This document shows positions 12,092 through 21,212 of a stretch of DNA of 64,000 bases, in pieces. Numbering within the stretch: the first letter of the stretch is position 1; the number at the start of each line of letters is the position of its first letter. The stretch lies in NCBI GenBank assembly GCA_029448655.1, contig JACCLO010000008.1, positions 2,790,001 to 2,854,000 on the forward strand, read 5' to 3'. Both the position numbers and the translations under genes were made by a program. This DNA is from Wolfiporia cocos (taxonomy: Eukaryota > Basidiomycota > Agaricomycetes > Polyporales > Phaeolaceae). The notes beneath the pieces were generated by a model. It ran no database searches. It saw nothing but the letters and a program-made list of their open reading frames with translations, and was not told the DNA's origin.

Positions 12092-12660
12092 CAGTTGAAG
12101 ACCTCATAATGCATAACCTCAGAATGCATAAGACCTCATACTGCATGGCCTGACCTGGTCACCGACCTCGTTTGCAGGAATTTATGCATGGAATCTCATA
12201 TCGCATAATGCATAAGCAATCAGGCAATTATGCATTAGTAGATCTGCCATATATAGTAATAAATATCTTATTTGCGAACATCAAGGTGTAAAATCAAAGC
12301 AAATAATCCAATTTTGGCTTGCGCAGCTTCACGTTTCGCCTTTAGGCGCCCCCCACGTGACACACAGCGACCGCTCGAGGCTGCAGGTTGCCGAGGCTGC
12401 AGGTTGCCGAAACAGATGGCATCTTGGTGCTCACACTGCAGCAATTGTGCAAATTCTGTGCTCATCTTCACAAGGCTAACCTCACATCAGTGAAACAAGT
12501 AACACTAGATAGACACTGGGGTACATAGCTATGTTATTTCTACGGAGTCACACTGGATCACATAATGTGACATCTTGTGACAAATTTGATACTGCATAAG
12601 ACCTCATAATGCATAAAGAAATCCGGTCACCACCGTTATGCATTATGAGGTCTTCAACTG
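12092..12660. mobile_element. Stowaway-like MITE with 26-bp perfect terminal inverted repeats and TA duplication
   Basis: The 569-bp element starts CAGTTGAAGACCTCATAATG and ends with the exact reverse complement over 26 bp. It is flanked by TA on both sides (12090-12091 and 12661-12662). CAGT termini and a TA target are hallmarks of Tc1/mariner-derived MITEs. The inner part of the repeat (GACCTCATAATGCATAA and variants) recurs inside, near 12133 and 12602, perhaps as internal transposase sites. A 17-bp tandem duplication lies near 12376-12410. It has no coding frame. Confidence 0.85.
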
Positions 12661-13022
12661 TAGTACATTTATAGTGTCTGTGCCTTTCACATTCCGAATT
12701 GATACGTTTTTTTGTGGTATCCCTTAGCTACCGTAGTCCTTATCTGGTTACTTAGCTGCCCACTACTGTTTTACCGCCTTTCCGTTTCGTCCCGCACGTT
12801 TCGCTGGCACCGTAGATTATTTATACCGCTGCCTGCATCCGCTGACCCTCAGTCTTGCACTCTTGCCCGAGTGCACCGTACTGAGGGTAAGCACAATACT
12901 GTTACGTCGCACTATGTTCGTTACATTGATTGCACTCCTGTATTTAGACATATGTCGTCTACCTACAGGTACAGGTACATAGTCTTGCACTCTCGCCCGA
13001 GCGCACCGTACTGAGGACATAC

Positions 13023-13393
13023 TGACACAAGCGCTATCTTAAGCAACTACTCAGGGGAATATTACTCGCGTGGAAGCGTATTCCTAATCTGAGGCTACTC
13101 AAGGCAACAAAGGCCAAGACGAGTCTGGGGTGCTCCCTGCTCGTCTGGCTGGTATATATGCTCGTAGGCTGTTTGTACATGTTTGGCTACTATACAGTAT
13201 TGCGTAAGCTGATAGACCGTTTAGAGTATGATAAACCCTATTGTAGGTGTAAAGCCACATCAAGGGTGTCCGGGGTCTGTGTAGGCACGTGTGGGGTGTT
13301 CGGGGTCCTTGCACGTGATGCATAGGCGGGCGCTTAGATAAGATAAGGGTTGTTCCTAGTCGCAAGCAAGTTGGAGAAAATCGGCTTGTGACA
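13023..13393 (-). repeat. family A 3' LTR
   Basis: In sense it begins TGTCACAAGCC and ends GCGCTTGTGTCA, so the ends are short imperfect inverted repeats with TG...CA. It differs from the 5' LTR (20842-21212) at one position in the GCGTATTCC/GCGTATCCC block. Confidence 0.95.
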
Positions 13394-14987
13394 GTACCCC
13401 CTCTTCTAGCTGCGTGTCCCCACGCCCAGCAATCACTTTGTACATAGTTTGGTCAACATGACATGGGTGGTCTACGGTTTTGGTGCAGATGTGCGGGTGT
13501 GCCAGTTGGAGTGTGTTTAAGACCGGGTAGATCCAGTATCCTATTGATTCAGGTATAGTGGATTCTATCGGTGTTCCAACGCGTATTCCGTATTGCATGA
13601 CCCGTGTTCGTGGATCGCAGAACCAGAAGTTACGAGCGACGAGTTTCTTTTCGTAGGCGTAGAATGGTATGCTGCCTTTGATAAGAAGCGTAGTGTCTAT
13701 GTTGTCGTATATGATGAACTCCTTCGGGTTCTCCCTAAGTCCCATTTCCTGAGCTTTTTGTTCGAAGTCCTCCCACTCTGAGTCCCATTTGGTGTTAGAG
13801 TGGTCCCAGCCAGTGTTTCTGTTTTTCCACTGGTTACCTGGGGCGGATGGTCTTGCTTCGAAGAATTTTGTAACGAGCTCTTGGTAATGGTTCAATCCAC
13901 GTTTTCGTTCCCATGTTCTAGTCCCGTCAGACCACTCGACTTCTAGCTCGATTCGCCCTCGGTCTTCTCTGGATTCGAGGATCCTGAGAGGCCTGCGAAC
14001 GTCATTGCTTTCCGTCACTTTACTGTGGTCCTGATTGGGGAAGGCGGGCGGTGTGTATGGTAGGAGTAAGACCTCGTTGAATACTGGGTATATTCCGCGC
14101 ATATCTGCGGGGAGGTCTAGTTCGTATGCTCCGTGCCCGACCTTCTTCGTGACCTTGTACGGTCCAAATCGCTTGGAGTCAAGCTTCTTAGTTGGGTGGC
14201 CCATGTTTATGTTACGGCCGTCGACCCAAACCAAGTCGCCTTCAGAGTACGATAGTGGCGATGCCCGTTTCCTACCGTAGTACTCTTTCATGCGTAGCTT
14301 AGCTTTCTCCAGGTTCTGTGAAGCGAGTTTGGATATGGTGTGCATGTGTTCGACCCAATCCCGTGCTACCCCCTCTTCCTGTTCCGGCGCCTCTACACCT
14401 GTGAAGGGGTGGTATCCGTGCGTAAGGTAAAAGGGACTGTATCCCGTGCTACTGTGTATGTGTGTCTTGTACGCAAAGCTTGCTAGCGGGAGTAAGTCCG
14501 GCCAGTTCGTATGAGTATCGTTAATAAATAATCTAAGGTAGACCTCGAGTTCCTGGTTCATACGTTCCGTTTGCCCGTCTGTCTGTGGGTGGAACGCGGT
14601 ACTCGGGTTTCCCTGTATGCCTAGTCTACGATATATGTCCTTGATAAACTCTGCTACAAACTGAAGTCCTCTGTCGCTAAATACTTTTTTAGGTAGTCCG
14701 TGTTGTGTATATACTTTGTCTATAAATATGTTGGCCCATCCTTCGGCCGATAGTTTAGTCGTTGTTGGTACAGCTATATAGTCCTTTGACTTCATGTCTA
14801 CTATTACAATTATCGCGTCGCGACCCTTGGAAGTGGGGAGTCCCGTGATCATGTCGACGGAAATGTTCTCCCAGTTGTGTGTTGGAGTCGGGTTTGGGTT
14901 GAGTGGAGCCACGCGTTTGGATCGGTCCGGCTTAGCGGCCTGGCACTTGATACAAGCCTTTACGTACTGGCGGATGTCTGAGCGCAT
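13356..14987 (-). CDS. family A integrase (pol, -1 frame), reading into the 3' LTR
   Basis: This is the integrase part of pol. Its zinc-binding His-His-Cys-Cys region begins upstream of 14987 in the same frame (HDTVSAGHPG near 15060, then CIKCQAAKPD). The catalytic core has the first Asp in NISVDMITGLP, the second in KVFSDRGLQFV and the Glu after TAFHPQTDGQTERMNQ. A C-terminal domain follows with a weakly chromodomain-like segment (VEWSDGTRTWERKRGLNHY). About 110 further residues of unknown function follow, ending at a stop 38 nt inside the 3' LTR. It is joined to the RT frame only by a -1 shift at the A7 run at 15086-15080, so translation needs either programmed frameshifting or an intact sister copy. 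Confidence 0.85.
   Translation of the reverse strand: MRSDIRQYVKACIKCQAAKPDRSKRVAPLNPNPTPTHNWENISVDMITGLPTSKGRDAIIVIVDMKSKDYIAVPTTTKLSAEGWANIFIDKVYTQHGLPKKVFSDRGLQFVAEFIKDIYRRLGIQGNPSTAFHPQTDGQTERMNQELEVYLRLFINDTHTNWPDLLPLASFAYKTHIHSSTGYSPFYLTHGYHPFTGVEAPEQEEGVARDWVEHMHTISKLASQNLEKAKLRMKEYYGRKRASPLSYSEGDLVWVDGRNINMGHPTKKLDSKRFGPYKVTKKVGHGAYELDLPADMRGIYPVFNEVLLLPYTPPAFPNQDHSKVTESNDVRRPLRILESREDRGRIELEVEWSDGTRTWERKRGLNHYQELVTKFFEARPSAPGNQWKNRNTGWDHSNTKWDSEWEDFEQKAQEMGLRENPKEFIIYDNIDTTLLIKGSIPFYAYEKKLVARNFWFCDPRTRVMQYGIRVGTPIESTIPESIGYWIYPVLNTLQLAHPHICTKTVDHPCHVDQTMYKVIAGRGDTQLEEGVLSQADFLQLACD
13394..13408 (-). promoter_or_regulatory. family A polypurine tract (plus-strand primer)
   Basis: The sense strand reads AGAAGAGGGGGTAC immediately before the 3' LTR, a typical position and composition. 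It also lies within the open integrase frame. Confidence 0.8.
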
Positions 14988-17900
14988 CTTTGGCCACCAG
15001 TAGTGTCGGTGTATGGCAGTGTACGTGTTTTCGGTGCCAGGGTGTCCCGCTGAGACGGTGTCGTGGAACGAAGAAATGATTTTTTTCCGATTAGTTCTTC
15101 GTCCCGGGGGATAATTAACCTCCCCCTCCTATATCGCAGACCGTCCTCGGTCGTTTCCCCTACTTCTACTCCTTCCTTTCCATCGTAGAGAGCGGCTTCC
15201 GCTTTGACCCTCTCTTTTACTTCGTCGTGGGTGATACCCTTGACTACAGTATAGAATGAGGATCGCAGCCTTTCTGCGCTATCTTGGACGAAGAGGTGTG
15301 GCTTCAGGACGACTTGCCCTTCGAGGTGATCCTTGTCGTTGCCGTGATCACTTCTTCGGGAAAGCCCATCGGCCCTTCCATTGGTCTTGCCGGGGATGTG
15401 CACGAGTTGTAGGTCATACTCGGCAAGTTCCGTCATCCACCGGGCTTGTCGCGGATTAATTTTCTGTGGGGTCTTAAAATATTCTAGGTTCTTATGGTCC
15501 GTTAGTACTTCTACAGGGTGTTTGCCACCCATTACGAAATGCCGCCATTCATCAAGTGCGCGCATGATGGCGAGGAGTTCTCTGTCGTAAATCTTGTAGT
15601 TCCGTTCTGCCGGTAGCATCGTCTTACTCTGGTAGGCGATGGATTTCCAGACACCGTCTTGTTTCTGCATGAGGCAGGCTCCAGTTGCGAAGTCTGAAGA
15701 GTCTGCCTCGATGCGGAAAGGATCGTCGTCGTTTGGTATCCCTAACACGGGTGCTTCGATAAATATTTTCTTTAACTTATCGAAACACTCTTGTTCCGCC
15801 GTACCCCACTGCCAAGGCGTGTCCTTGGTTAGGTTTATCAGTGGGCGTGCTACCATGGAGAACTTAGGTATAAATCTCCGGTAGAAGTTTGCGAATCCAA
15901 TGAAGGATTGCACTTCTTTCTTGTTCCGAGGTGCGGGCCATTCAGCCACTGCCGCCACCTTCGCGGGATCCATACGGATTTCCCCGTGAGAGATTATATG
16001 TCCCAAGTATTCTACTTCTGACTTCATGAACTCGCATTTCTCTGGTTTACAGGTTAGCTTATTTTGACGGAGAACGAGCAGAACCTTGCGCAGGATTTCT
16101 TTATGTTCTGCCTCGGTCTCCGTGAAAACAAGTATGTCGTCTAAATATACAATGACCTTTCCAGTCATTATCAGGTCTCGGAAGATGTCATTCATCAAAG
16201 TCTGGAACGTGCCCGGTGCGTTACACATTCCGAAGAACATCACTAATGGCTCGTATAGCCCTCTATTAGTGATGAAGGCGGCTTTTTCTTCGTCGCCTTC
16301 TTTGATTCTGACGTTCGTGTATCCCCAACGAATGTCCAGTTTAGAAAAGTACCTAGCTCTCTTTGACTTGTTGAGCAGCTCCGTGATCAGAGGGAGCGGG
16401 TACCGGTTTTTCTTGGTCATCTGGTTCAGTTTCCGATAGTCCTGAATGGGTCTCAGTTTCCCATCCTTCTTCTTGACGAAGAAGAATGGTGCCCCCCATG
16501 GTGACTTGGATGGTCGTATGCGTCCAGTCCGTAGCTGTTCTTCTAGAAAATCGTCTAACGCCTCTTGTTCTCGTGGCGATAGGGCATAGATCTTGCCGGC
16601 GTAGGGTTCGGAGTTTGGTAGGAGTTCTATGGCGTGATCCCACGGTCGTCTTTCGGGGAGTTGGTCAAATTCCGTTTCCTTAAACACGTCTTCGAACTCG
16701 TGTAAGTACTCGGGGACCACCTCCTCGAAAGTCTTGGCTTCCGTGGTTTTGCCGGTGGCGATGGCGATCTCGGTTGCCTTCGTCGCGCGGACTCGCTCAG
16801 CGATGTCGGCCCGGCACTCTTCCCTGTTTCGTATCCAGGCGTCAGCAAAGATATAATATATATGGTCACCATCCTCGATCTGCTCGTGTTCGCAGTCGCA
16901 GGTGAAGGTGATTCGGCGTTTCTTCCAGTCGATGGTGGGGTTGTGGTCTTCCAACCAATCGAAGCCGAGGAATATGTTGGCCGAGCTCAGCTCGGTGATG
17001 TGGAACTTGCGCGTTTCCAAATGCATGTCGATCTGCATCTGGAGTTCGACATAGTGCGTCATCTTGCCCGCAGCGTTGGTACTACCGTCAGCGTTGTACA
17101 GTTTGACGGGTCGGTCTAGTGGGAGTTGCTCGAGTTTGTGTTCCTCCACGTAGGCACGACTGATGACCGATCCCGTTGAACCGGAGTCTATCAGTGCCTT
17201 TGTGAAGAGGGCGCGTCCGTCAGGGCGGTGGAGGGTGATCGGTACTTCGATCTGCCGTCCCCGTTTTCCCGTCTGGATTACCACTACATTCCCTCTGAGT
17301 TTCTCACCAGTAGAGCCGAACCCCTGTGTTCCGCGTCTGGTTTCCCTAATGCTTTTTACTATGCGCGTGTCTGGTGTCATGTTGCATTCGAGTATGAACT
17401 GGGCGATTCTGTCCCCATACTCGACCTGATAATCTGTTCCGGTTTGATTATTCAGTATGACTTTTAACCGACCGGTGTAGTCTTCGTCAACTACACCGGC
17501 CTCCACGTCGACTCCCTTCAAGGCGAGTCCGGATCGTGGAGCTATGCGGCCGTATACACCGGGTGGCATTCGGATCATTATGCCGGTGTCCACGGTGATG
17601 CGTTTCCCATTGGGTATAACGACTTCCTCCGCAGAGTGAAGGTCGTAACCCACGGCTCCTTCGCTTTTGCGCTCAGGGGGGATTGCCCGCGGGTGGTCTA
17701 AGTATATGTCGAGCGTGACAGCCTTCTTCTTGGCTCGTCGACGCCGCATTTTCTTTTCCGTCTTTTTCTGGACTGTAGGCTTAGATGCGTCTGCCATTTG
17801 CACATCTGAGTCTACAACCGGGTCTACGTCCATTGGCACATAGTTTACATTAATAGAGGAATTAAGCACGGTTTTATCCTCCCGCCAAGCTCCGGTGGGA

Positions 17901-18043
17901 GGCTCCTCTGAGGCTGTTACAAACGAATCGTCGGAGCATGTTGAAGCTCCGTCGTTGTCACCAGGCGCCAGGTCTACAGAACGTGGTACAGACACGTAAT
18001 CAAATATCGGGGCCCCGGTTCCTAGCCCATATAGTCCATCCAC
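14960..18043 (-). CDS. family A pol: dUTPase - protease - reverse transcriptase - RNase H
   Basis: The open frame has 1027 codons from 18043 and is open upstream to about 18118. An acidic leader (1-110) is followed by a full dUTPase: AVGYDLHSAEE, RSGLALKGV, catalytic AGVVDEDYTG, GDRIAQFI and RGTQGFGSTG. Next comes the aspartic protease (LIDSGSTGSVIS; FLGFDWLEDHNPTIDW). RT shows YPLPLITELL, FFGMCNAPGTFQ and the catalytic YLDDILVF. RNase H shows EADSSDFATGA and ERNYKIYDRELLAI. The dUTPase lies before the protease, unlike family B. Pol is in the -1 frame relative to gag, with overlap at 18118-18085 but no canonical slippery heptamer. The last 40 codons, after the A7 run at 15080, are off-frame and not family sequence. 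Confidence 0.93.
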   Translation of the reverse strand: MDGLYGLGTGAPIFDYVSVPRSVDLAPGDNDGASTCSDDSFVTASEEPPTGAWREDKTVLNSSINVNYVPMDVDPVVDSDVQMADASKPTVQKKTEKKMRRRRAKKKAVTLDIYLDHPRAIPPERKSEGAVGYDLHSAEEVVIPNGKRITVDTGIMIRMPPGVYGRIAPRSGLALKGVDVEAGVVDEDYTGRLKVILNNQTGTDYQVEYGDRIAQFILECNMTPDTRIVKSIRETRRGTQGFGSTGEKLRGNVVVIQTGKRGRQIEVPITLHRPDGRALFTKALIDSGSTGSVISRAYVEEHKLEQLPLDRPVKLYNADGSTNAAGKMTHYVELQMQIDMHLETRKFHITELSSANIFLGFDWLEDHNPTIDWKKRRITFTCDCEHEQIEDGDHIYYIFADAWIRNREECRADIAERVRATKATEIAIATGKTTEAKTFEEVVPEYLHEFEDVFKETEFDQLPERRPWDHAIELLPNSEPYAGKIYALSPREQEALDDFLEEQLRTGRIRPSKSPWGAPFFFVKKKDGKLRPIQDYRKLNQMTKKNRYPLPLITELLNKSKRARYFSKLDIRWGYTNVRIKEGDEEKAAFITNRGLYEPLVMFFGMCNAPGTFQTLMNDIFRDLIMTGKVIVYLDDILVFTETEAEHKEILRKVLLVLRQNKLTCKPEKCEFMKSEVEYLGHIISHGEIRMDPAKVAAVAEWPAPRNKKEVQSFIGFANFYRRFIPKFSMVARPLINLTKDTPWQWGTAEQECFDKLKKIFIEAPVLGIPNDDDPFRIEADSSDFATGACLMQKQDGVWKSIAYQSKTMLPAERNYKIYDRELLAIMRALDEWRHFVMGGKHPVEVLTDHKNLEYFKTPQKINPRQARWMTELAEYDLQLVHIPGKTNGRADGLSRRSDHGNDKDHLEGQVVLKPHLFVQDSAERLRSSFYTVVKGITHDEVKERVKAEAALYDGKEGVEVGETTEDGLRYRRGRLIIPRDEELIGKKSFLRSTTPSQRDTLAPKTRTLPYTDTTGGQRCAQTSAST
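15080..15086 (-). promoter_or_regulatory. A AAA AAA heptamer at the RT/integrase frame change
   Basis: The zero frame reads GGA AAA AAA TCA. A -1 slip gives AAA AAA ATC ATT and opens the integrase frame at once. This is a canonical -1 slippery heptamer in the right phase, but a one-base loss from an ancestral A8 explains the same observation. Confidence 0.5.
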
Positions 18044-18084
18044 CAGTTCGTTACCCTCCGAGGCAGAGTCGGAGATAGAGACAT

Positions 18085-20079
18085 TTACTGGTTCCTCGAT
18101 CTCCAGAACTGAAAATTATTATTAGAGAGGGGACGTACCTGAGTGAATCTGGCTTCCTTCGCAGCCTCCGGATTTTCTTTGGCCCAGGCGGCCACCATTC
18201 GCACAAAGTCCTCCTGGGATACTTCCCCAAGGACTTTTTCTGCGGGTGGGCCTTCAACGGCCTGGCGGGTGCGCGCCGGTTGTGAGGGTCCGGCACCGGT
18301 GTTCCCTCCACTGGTAGCTGCTCGGGGCTTCCAGTTGGGTTGGTGCCAGACGGGCTTGTTGCAGCCCTTCCCTGGTGCCTCTGCTTGTGTCTTGCTGCAA
18401 GAGTGGCACTTCCTCTTGAGCAAGTTGGCCCGTTCTTCCACGGTGGGCTCGGCCCGCGTGGTTCCCGATGACGATGTTGTCGCCCGACCTTTTCCTTTGT
18501 CGGCGACGCCCTTACCCGTGTCTCGACCGTGGCGCAGCTTTTCCTCGTCGCGGAGACGACGCATCGCATTGTCCGTACGGAGGATAGCCTGTTTCCAAGA
18601 TTCGTAGTCTTCTGGAATCTGGACATTGTATCCCCGTTGCGATTTGTCGTTTACCGTGGCGGCGACGAAGGCGGAGTGTACTGCCGTGTAGATTTCCTTG
18701 GGGATGGCGGAGGTGACCCAGCGATGAACAATCTGGTTCTCCTTGTCGTATTTTGCCTCCGAAAGAAGTCTTTCCAGCTCCTGGAAGTACTCCTCGCCTT
18801 TACCAATGGTCATACTGAGCTTTTCCGCTGCAACCGCCGACTTCTTTTCTAGGTCGGGGTCGTCGAACTTCTGGTGGAGTTCCCAGATGAAGCGGAGCCA
18901 GCTTAGGTGCCATTGTCCGTCATGGTAATGTTCCCGCGTGAAAGCCGTTACCCACGAATCTACCTTTGGTCCCCGTATCAACGAGATGGCCGTGCCGATT
19001 TTCTTGCTGTCTGTGAAGAGCAGCGGCCGGTTGTCGTCGATGTATAGTTTCAGGCGCATAACCCAGGCGATGAAGTTCTCGCCGGTGAAGGGTTCGGGTT
19101 CGCGCACCTTGGACTTGTACCGGGGGTCGGGCTGTGGCTCCGGGAGCATTGAGTACGCATCCCACTGCGAACTAGCCGGTTTCTCGGGCCGCCACATCGA
19201 TGCTCGTGTTCCCTGAAGAGGCGCGGCTCTCCAGGTGTTCGCGTGCACGTTTGCGGGGGGAGCCGACGGAGGGACCGGTGCTGCAGCCATAGCCGAGTAG
19301 GGAACCTGGGGTGTAAGGACCGGGGGGGTGTAGCCTGGCAGGAAGGGATTCGTCTGCCGGGTGCCCGCGTTCGATGCCGGACGGGTTGCCGAATTCACCG
19401 GTGGGGGAGATCCCATGTGGACGGACCTCACCCAGTTTTCGACCGGCCGGAAGCGTTCTTCCGGAACCGATGGTACTGACCGACGGGGGGCGGAGTGCTG
19501 GCTGTGTAACGAGGCCGCATCTCCCGCCGCGATTGCATCTGCCTGGAGGCGTTGTGCCTCCCGCAGGAATCGTGCTCCCATGTCGGCGTTCCACACACCG
19601 GTTTGAACCATTGTAGCCGCTACCGTCTGACATCGAAAACCAAAGTCCGCCGTTGTTGGGTTGGGGGGGAACGCCCATTGCATGGCTAGGGGCGAGTCGA
19701 TGTGTCCGAGGGGGGTTGGTGCGCGGATCGTGTTCGACTGTTCCCTGGCCAGGTGAAGTGCCATGTCCAACCTCTCAATGCCGGGACCTTGGTCTTCGAC
19801 CGACCCTCCCAGGACTAGTGAACGTGGCGGGCGGAACTCTCCGATGGTCTCTGTGCGTACCGGGGCGACTTCAACGTTTGGGCGGGGGGCGTGAATGCTG
19901 TCTGCCACCGACAGGAGCGTGAAGTTGTCCGGGAGACCGTGCATCTGGTAGTTCACCCACTGCCCTGGGTGGAACGGGTTGTTGGTGCCGGCGGCGGAGC
20001 CGGGGAGCGGGACGTTAGCCGGGGTCGGGGGTTCGGGCCTCGGATTGCGGATGTAGTCGAGGTCGTGGGGAGAGGCCAT
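18085..20079 (-). CDS. family A gag-like polyprotein
   Basis: The 664-residue open frame runs from ATG 20079 to TAA 18087-18085. The N-terminal 330 residues are Pro-rich and disordered. A capsid-like alpha-helical segment follows (VREPEPFTGENFIAWVMRLK onward, residues about 330-470). The C-terminal region has a Cys/His cluster (KCHSCSKT...CNKPVWHQPNW) instead of a normal CCHC knuckle. It is the first gene after the leader and precedes pol, so it should form the virus-like particle. The last 30 nt before the pol overlap resemble a short intron (GTACGT...CTAATAATAATTTTCAG), but removing it does not change frame. Confidence 0.88.
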   Translation of the reverse strand: MASPHDLDYIRNPRPEPPTPANVPLPGSAAGTNNPFHPGQWVNYQMHGLPDNFTLLSVADSIHAPRPNVEVAPVRTETIGEFRPPRSLVLGGSVEDQGPGIERLDMALHLAREQSNTIRAPTPLGHIDSPLAMQWAFPPNPTTADFGFRCQTVAATMVQTGVWNADMGARFLREAQRLQADAIAAGDAASLHSQHSAPRRSVPSVPEERFRPVENWVRSVHMGSPPPVNSATRPASNAGTRQTNPFLPGYTPPVLTPQVPYSAMAAAPVPPSAPPANVHANTWRAAPLQGTRASMWRPEKPASSQWDAYSMLPEPQPDPRYKSKVREPEPFTGENFIAWVMRLKLYIDDNRPLLFTDSKKIGTAISLIRGPKVDSWVTAFTREHYHDGQWHLSWLRFIWELHQKFDDPDLEKKSAVAAEKLSMTIGKGEEYFQELERLLSEAKYDKENQIVHRWVTSAIPKEIYTAVHSAFVAATVNDKSQRGYNVQIPEDYESWKQAILRTDNAMRRLRDEEKLRHGRDTGKGVADKGKGRATTSSSGTTRAEPTVEERANLLKRKCHSCSKTQAEAPGKGCNKPVWHQPNWKPRAATSGGNTGAGPSQPARTRQAVEGPPAEKVLGEVSQEDFVRMVAAWAKENPEAAKEARFTQVRPLSNNNFQFWRSRNQ

Positions 20080-20829
20080 TGTATTGTAAGGAAGATGTAT
20101 TGTACGGAATGTAGAGTCGCAAAAAACAGCGCTACCCGCCCACTGTGGATCAGCCTATAGCTGCGATCGGGGTGGTAACTAGAAACTGCTTTTCCACTCT
20201 ATTCAGAGACCACCTCTTTTCGGAGGTGCGCCAAGAAACGCCAAGGGGTTTTCAGCCCAAGGCCGGCAAGTAATCTCTGCCTCCGAAACCTCGTCCAGCC
20301 CCGAAGCTAATTCGGGATACCGGGGGCACGGGATCTAAACCCTTGGGATGGAGGGTCTAAAACTATCGTATTTGGGCCAAGTTGCCGTATGGACAGGCTG
20401 TGTCGCGCCTCTTCAGCCGCCTGGTGGGGCACTGGGTTGTATAGTAACGGGGGGGCGGTAATGCCCGTATGGTCGGCGCGGTAATGCGCGTAAATAGGTG
20501 CCCAGTGCCTCTGTAATCTGCCGTAGGGCCCCTTAACGCCTTTGATTATTTCGCGTCGGGTACACAACTACTACGGTGGGGATGAAACCCAAAGCCTTTA
20601 CGCCGCATTGCACGACGGTGGCCCAGTAGCTTAGAAGCAACGGTAGGAGAGGTCCCCTACACGCTGTTCACAAGTGTATTCCCCCAGAACCCTGTCCCTT
20701 GTCCCTGGGATACGGGAGGATAAGAGTTTATACACCCGAGTCGACCGAAGTCAACTCGAGGGCGAAGAAACAATGCACTTTGCCCCTAGTGCGCCGGGGT
20801 TGATCTGGAATGAACTCAGATCGGGGTGG
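20080..20829 (-). other. family A leader (untranslated region)
   Basis: This 0.75-kb stretch between primer site and gag has only a featureless 86-codon frame (20307-20567). It probably carries packaging signals; I recognise no structured RNA. Confidence 0.5.
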
Positions 20830-20840
20830 AGACTCGTCTT
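20830..20840 (-). promoter_or_regulatory. family A self-primer binding site (Tf1 type)
   Basis: One nucleotide after the 5' LTR the sense strand reads AAGACGAGTCT. This is the exact complement of AGACTCGTCTT at 20945-20935 in the LTR, 32 nt downstream of a TATATA box, that is, at the predicted RNA 5' end. Confidence 0.75.
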
Positions 20841-20841
20841 A

Positions 20842-21212
20842 TGACACAAGCGCTATCTTAAGCAACTACTCAGGGGAATATTACTCGCGTGGAAGCGTAT
20901 CCCTAATCTGAGGCTACTCAAGGCAACAAAGGCCAAGACGAGTCTGGGGTGCTCCCTGCTCGTCTGGCTGGTATATATGCTCGTAGGCTGTTTGTACATG
21001 TTTGGCTACTATACAGTATTGCGTAAGCTGATAGACCGTTTAGAGTATGATAAACCCTATTGTAGGTGTAAAGCCACATCAAGGGTGTCCGGGGTCTGTG
21101 TAGGCACGTGTGGGGTGTTCGGGGTCCTTGCACGTGATGCATAGGCGGGCGCTTAGATAAGATAAGGGTTGTTCCTAGTCGCAAGCAAGTTGGAGAAAAT
21201 CGGCTTGTGACA
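20842..21212 (-). repeat. family A 5' LTR with TATA box
   Basis: 371 bp. A TATATA box lies at 20977-20972 (sense). The predicted RNA start AGACTCGTCTT is at 20945, giving U3 of about 267 nt and R-U5 of about 104 nt. U3 also contains CACGTG and GATAAGATAAG motifs, plausible activator sites. Confidence 0.95.

Larger units (their letters stand above)
13023..21212 (-). mobile_element. complete family A gypsy (Ty3/metavirus) LTR retrotransposon
   Basis: The element is 8190 bp and transcribed leftward. The two 371-bp LTRs differ at one base. Flanks carry the 5-bp duplication CATAC (13018-13022 and 21213-21217). Order in the sense direction: 5' LTR, primer site, 0.76-kb leader, gag, dUTPase-protease-RT-RNase H, integrase in the -1 frame, polypurine tract, 3' LTR. 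The near-identical LTRs indicate a recent insertion. Confidence 0.95.

Noticed and set aside
11796..12098. 100-codon + frame in the repeat copy 1
   Set aside because: The matching region of copy 2 does not keep a corresponding protein, and the frame runs into the adjacent MITE.
18085..18145. Short intron (GTACGT...TTTTCAG) as the gag-pol connector in family A
   Set aside because: Its removal takes out 30 nt, a multiple of three, so it would not join gag to the -1 pol frame.
18051..18626. 191-codon minus frame overlapping family A gag
   Set aside because: Shifted shadow of gag; it contains no domain and the gag frame is longer and has family features.
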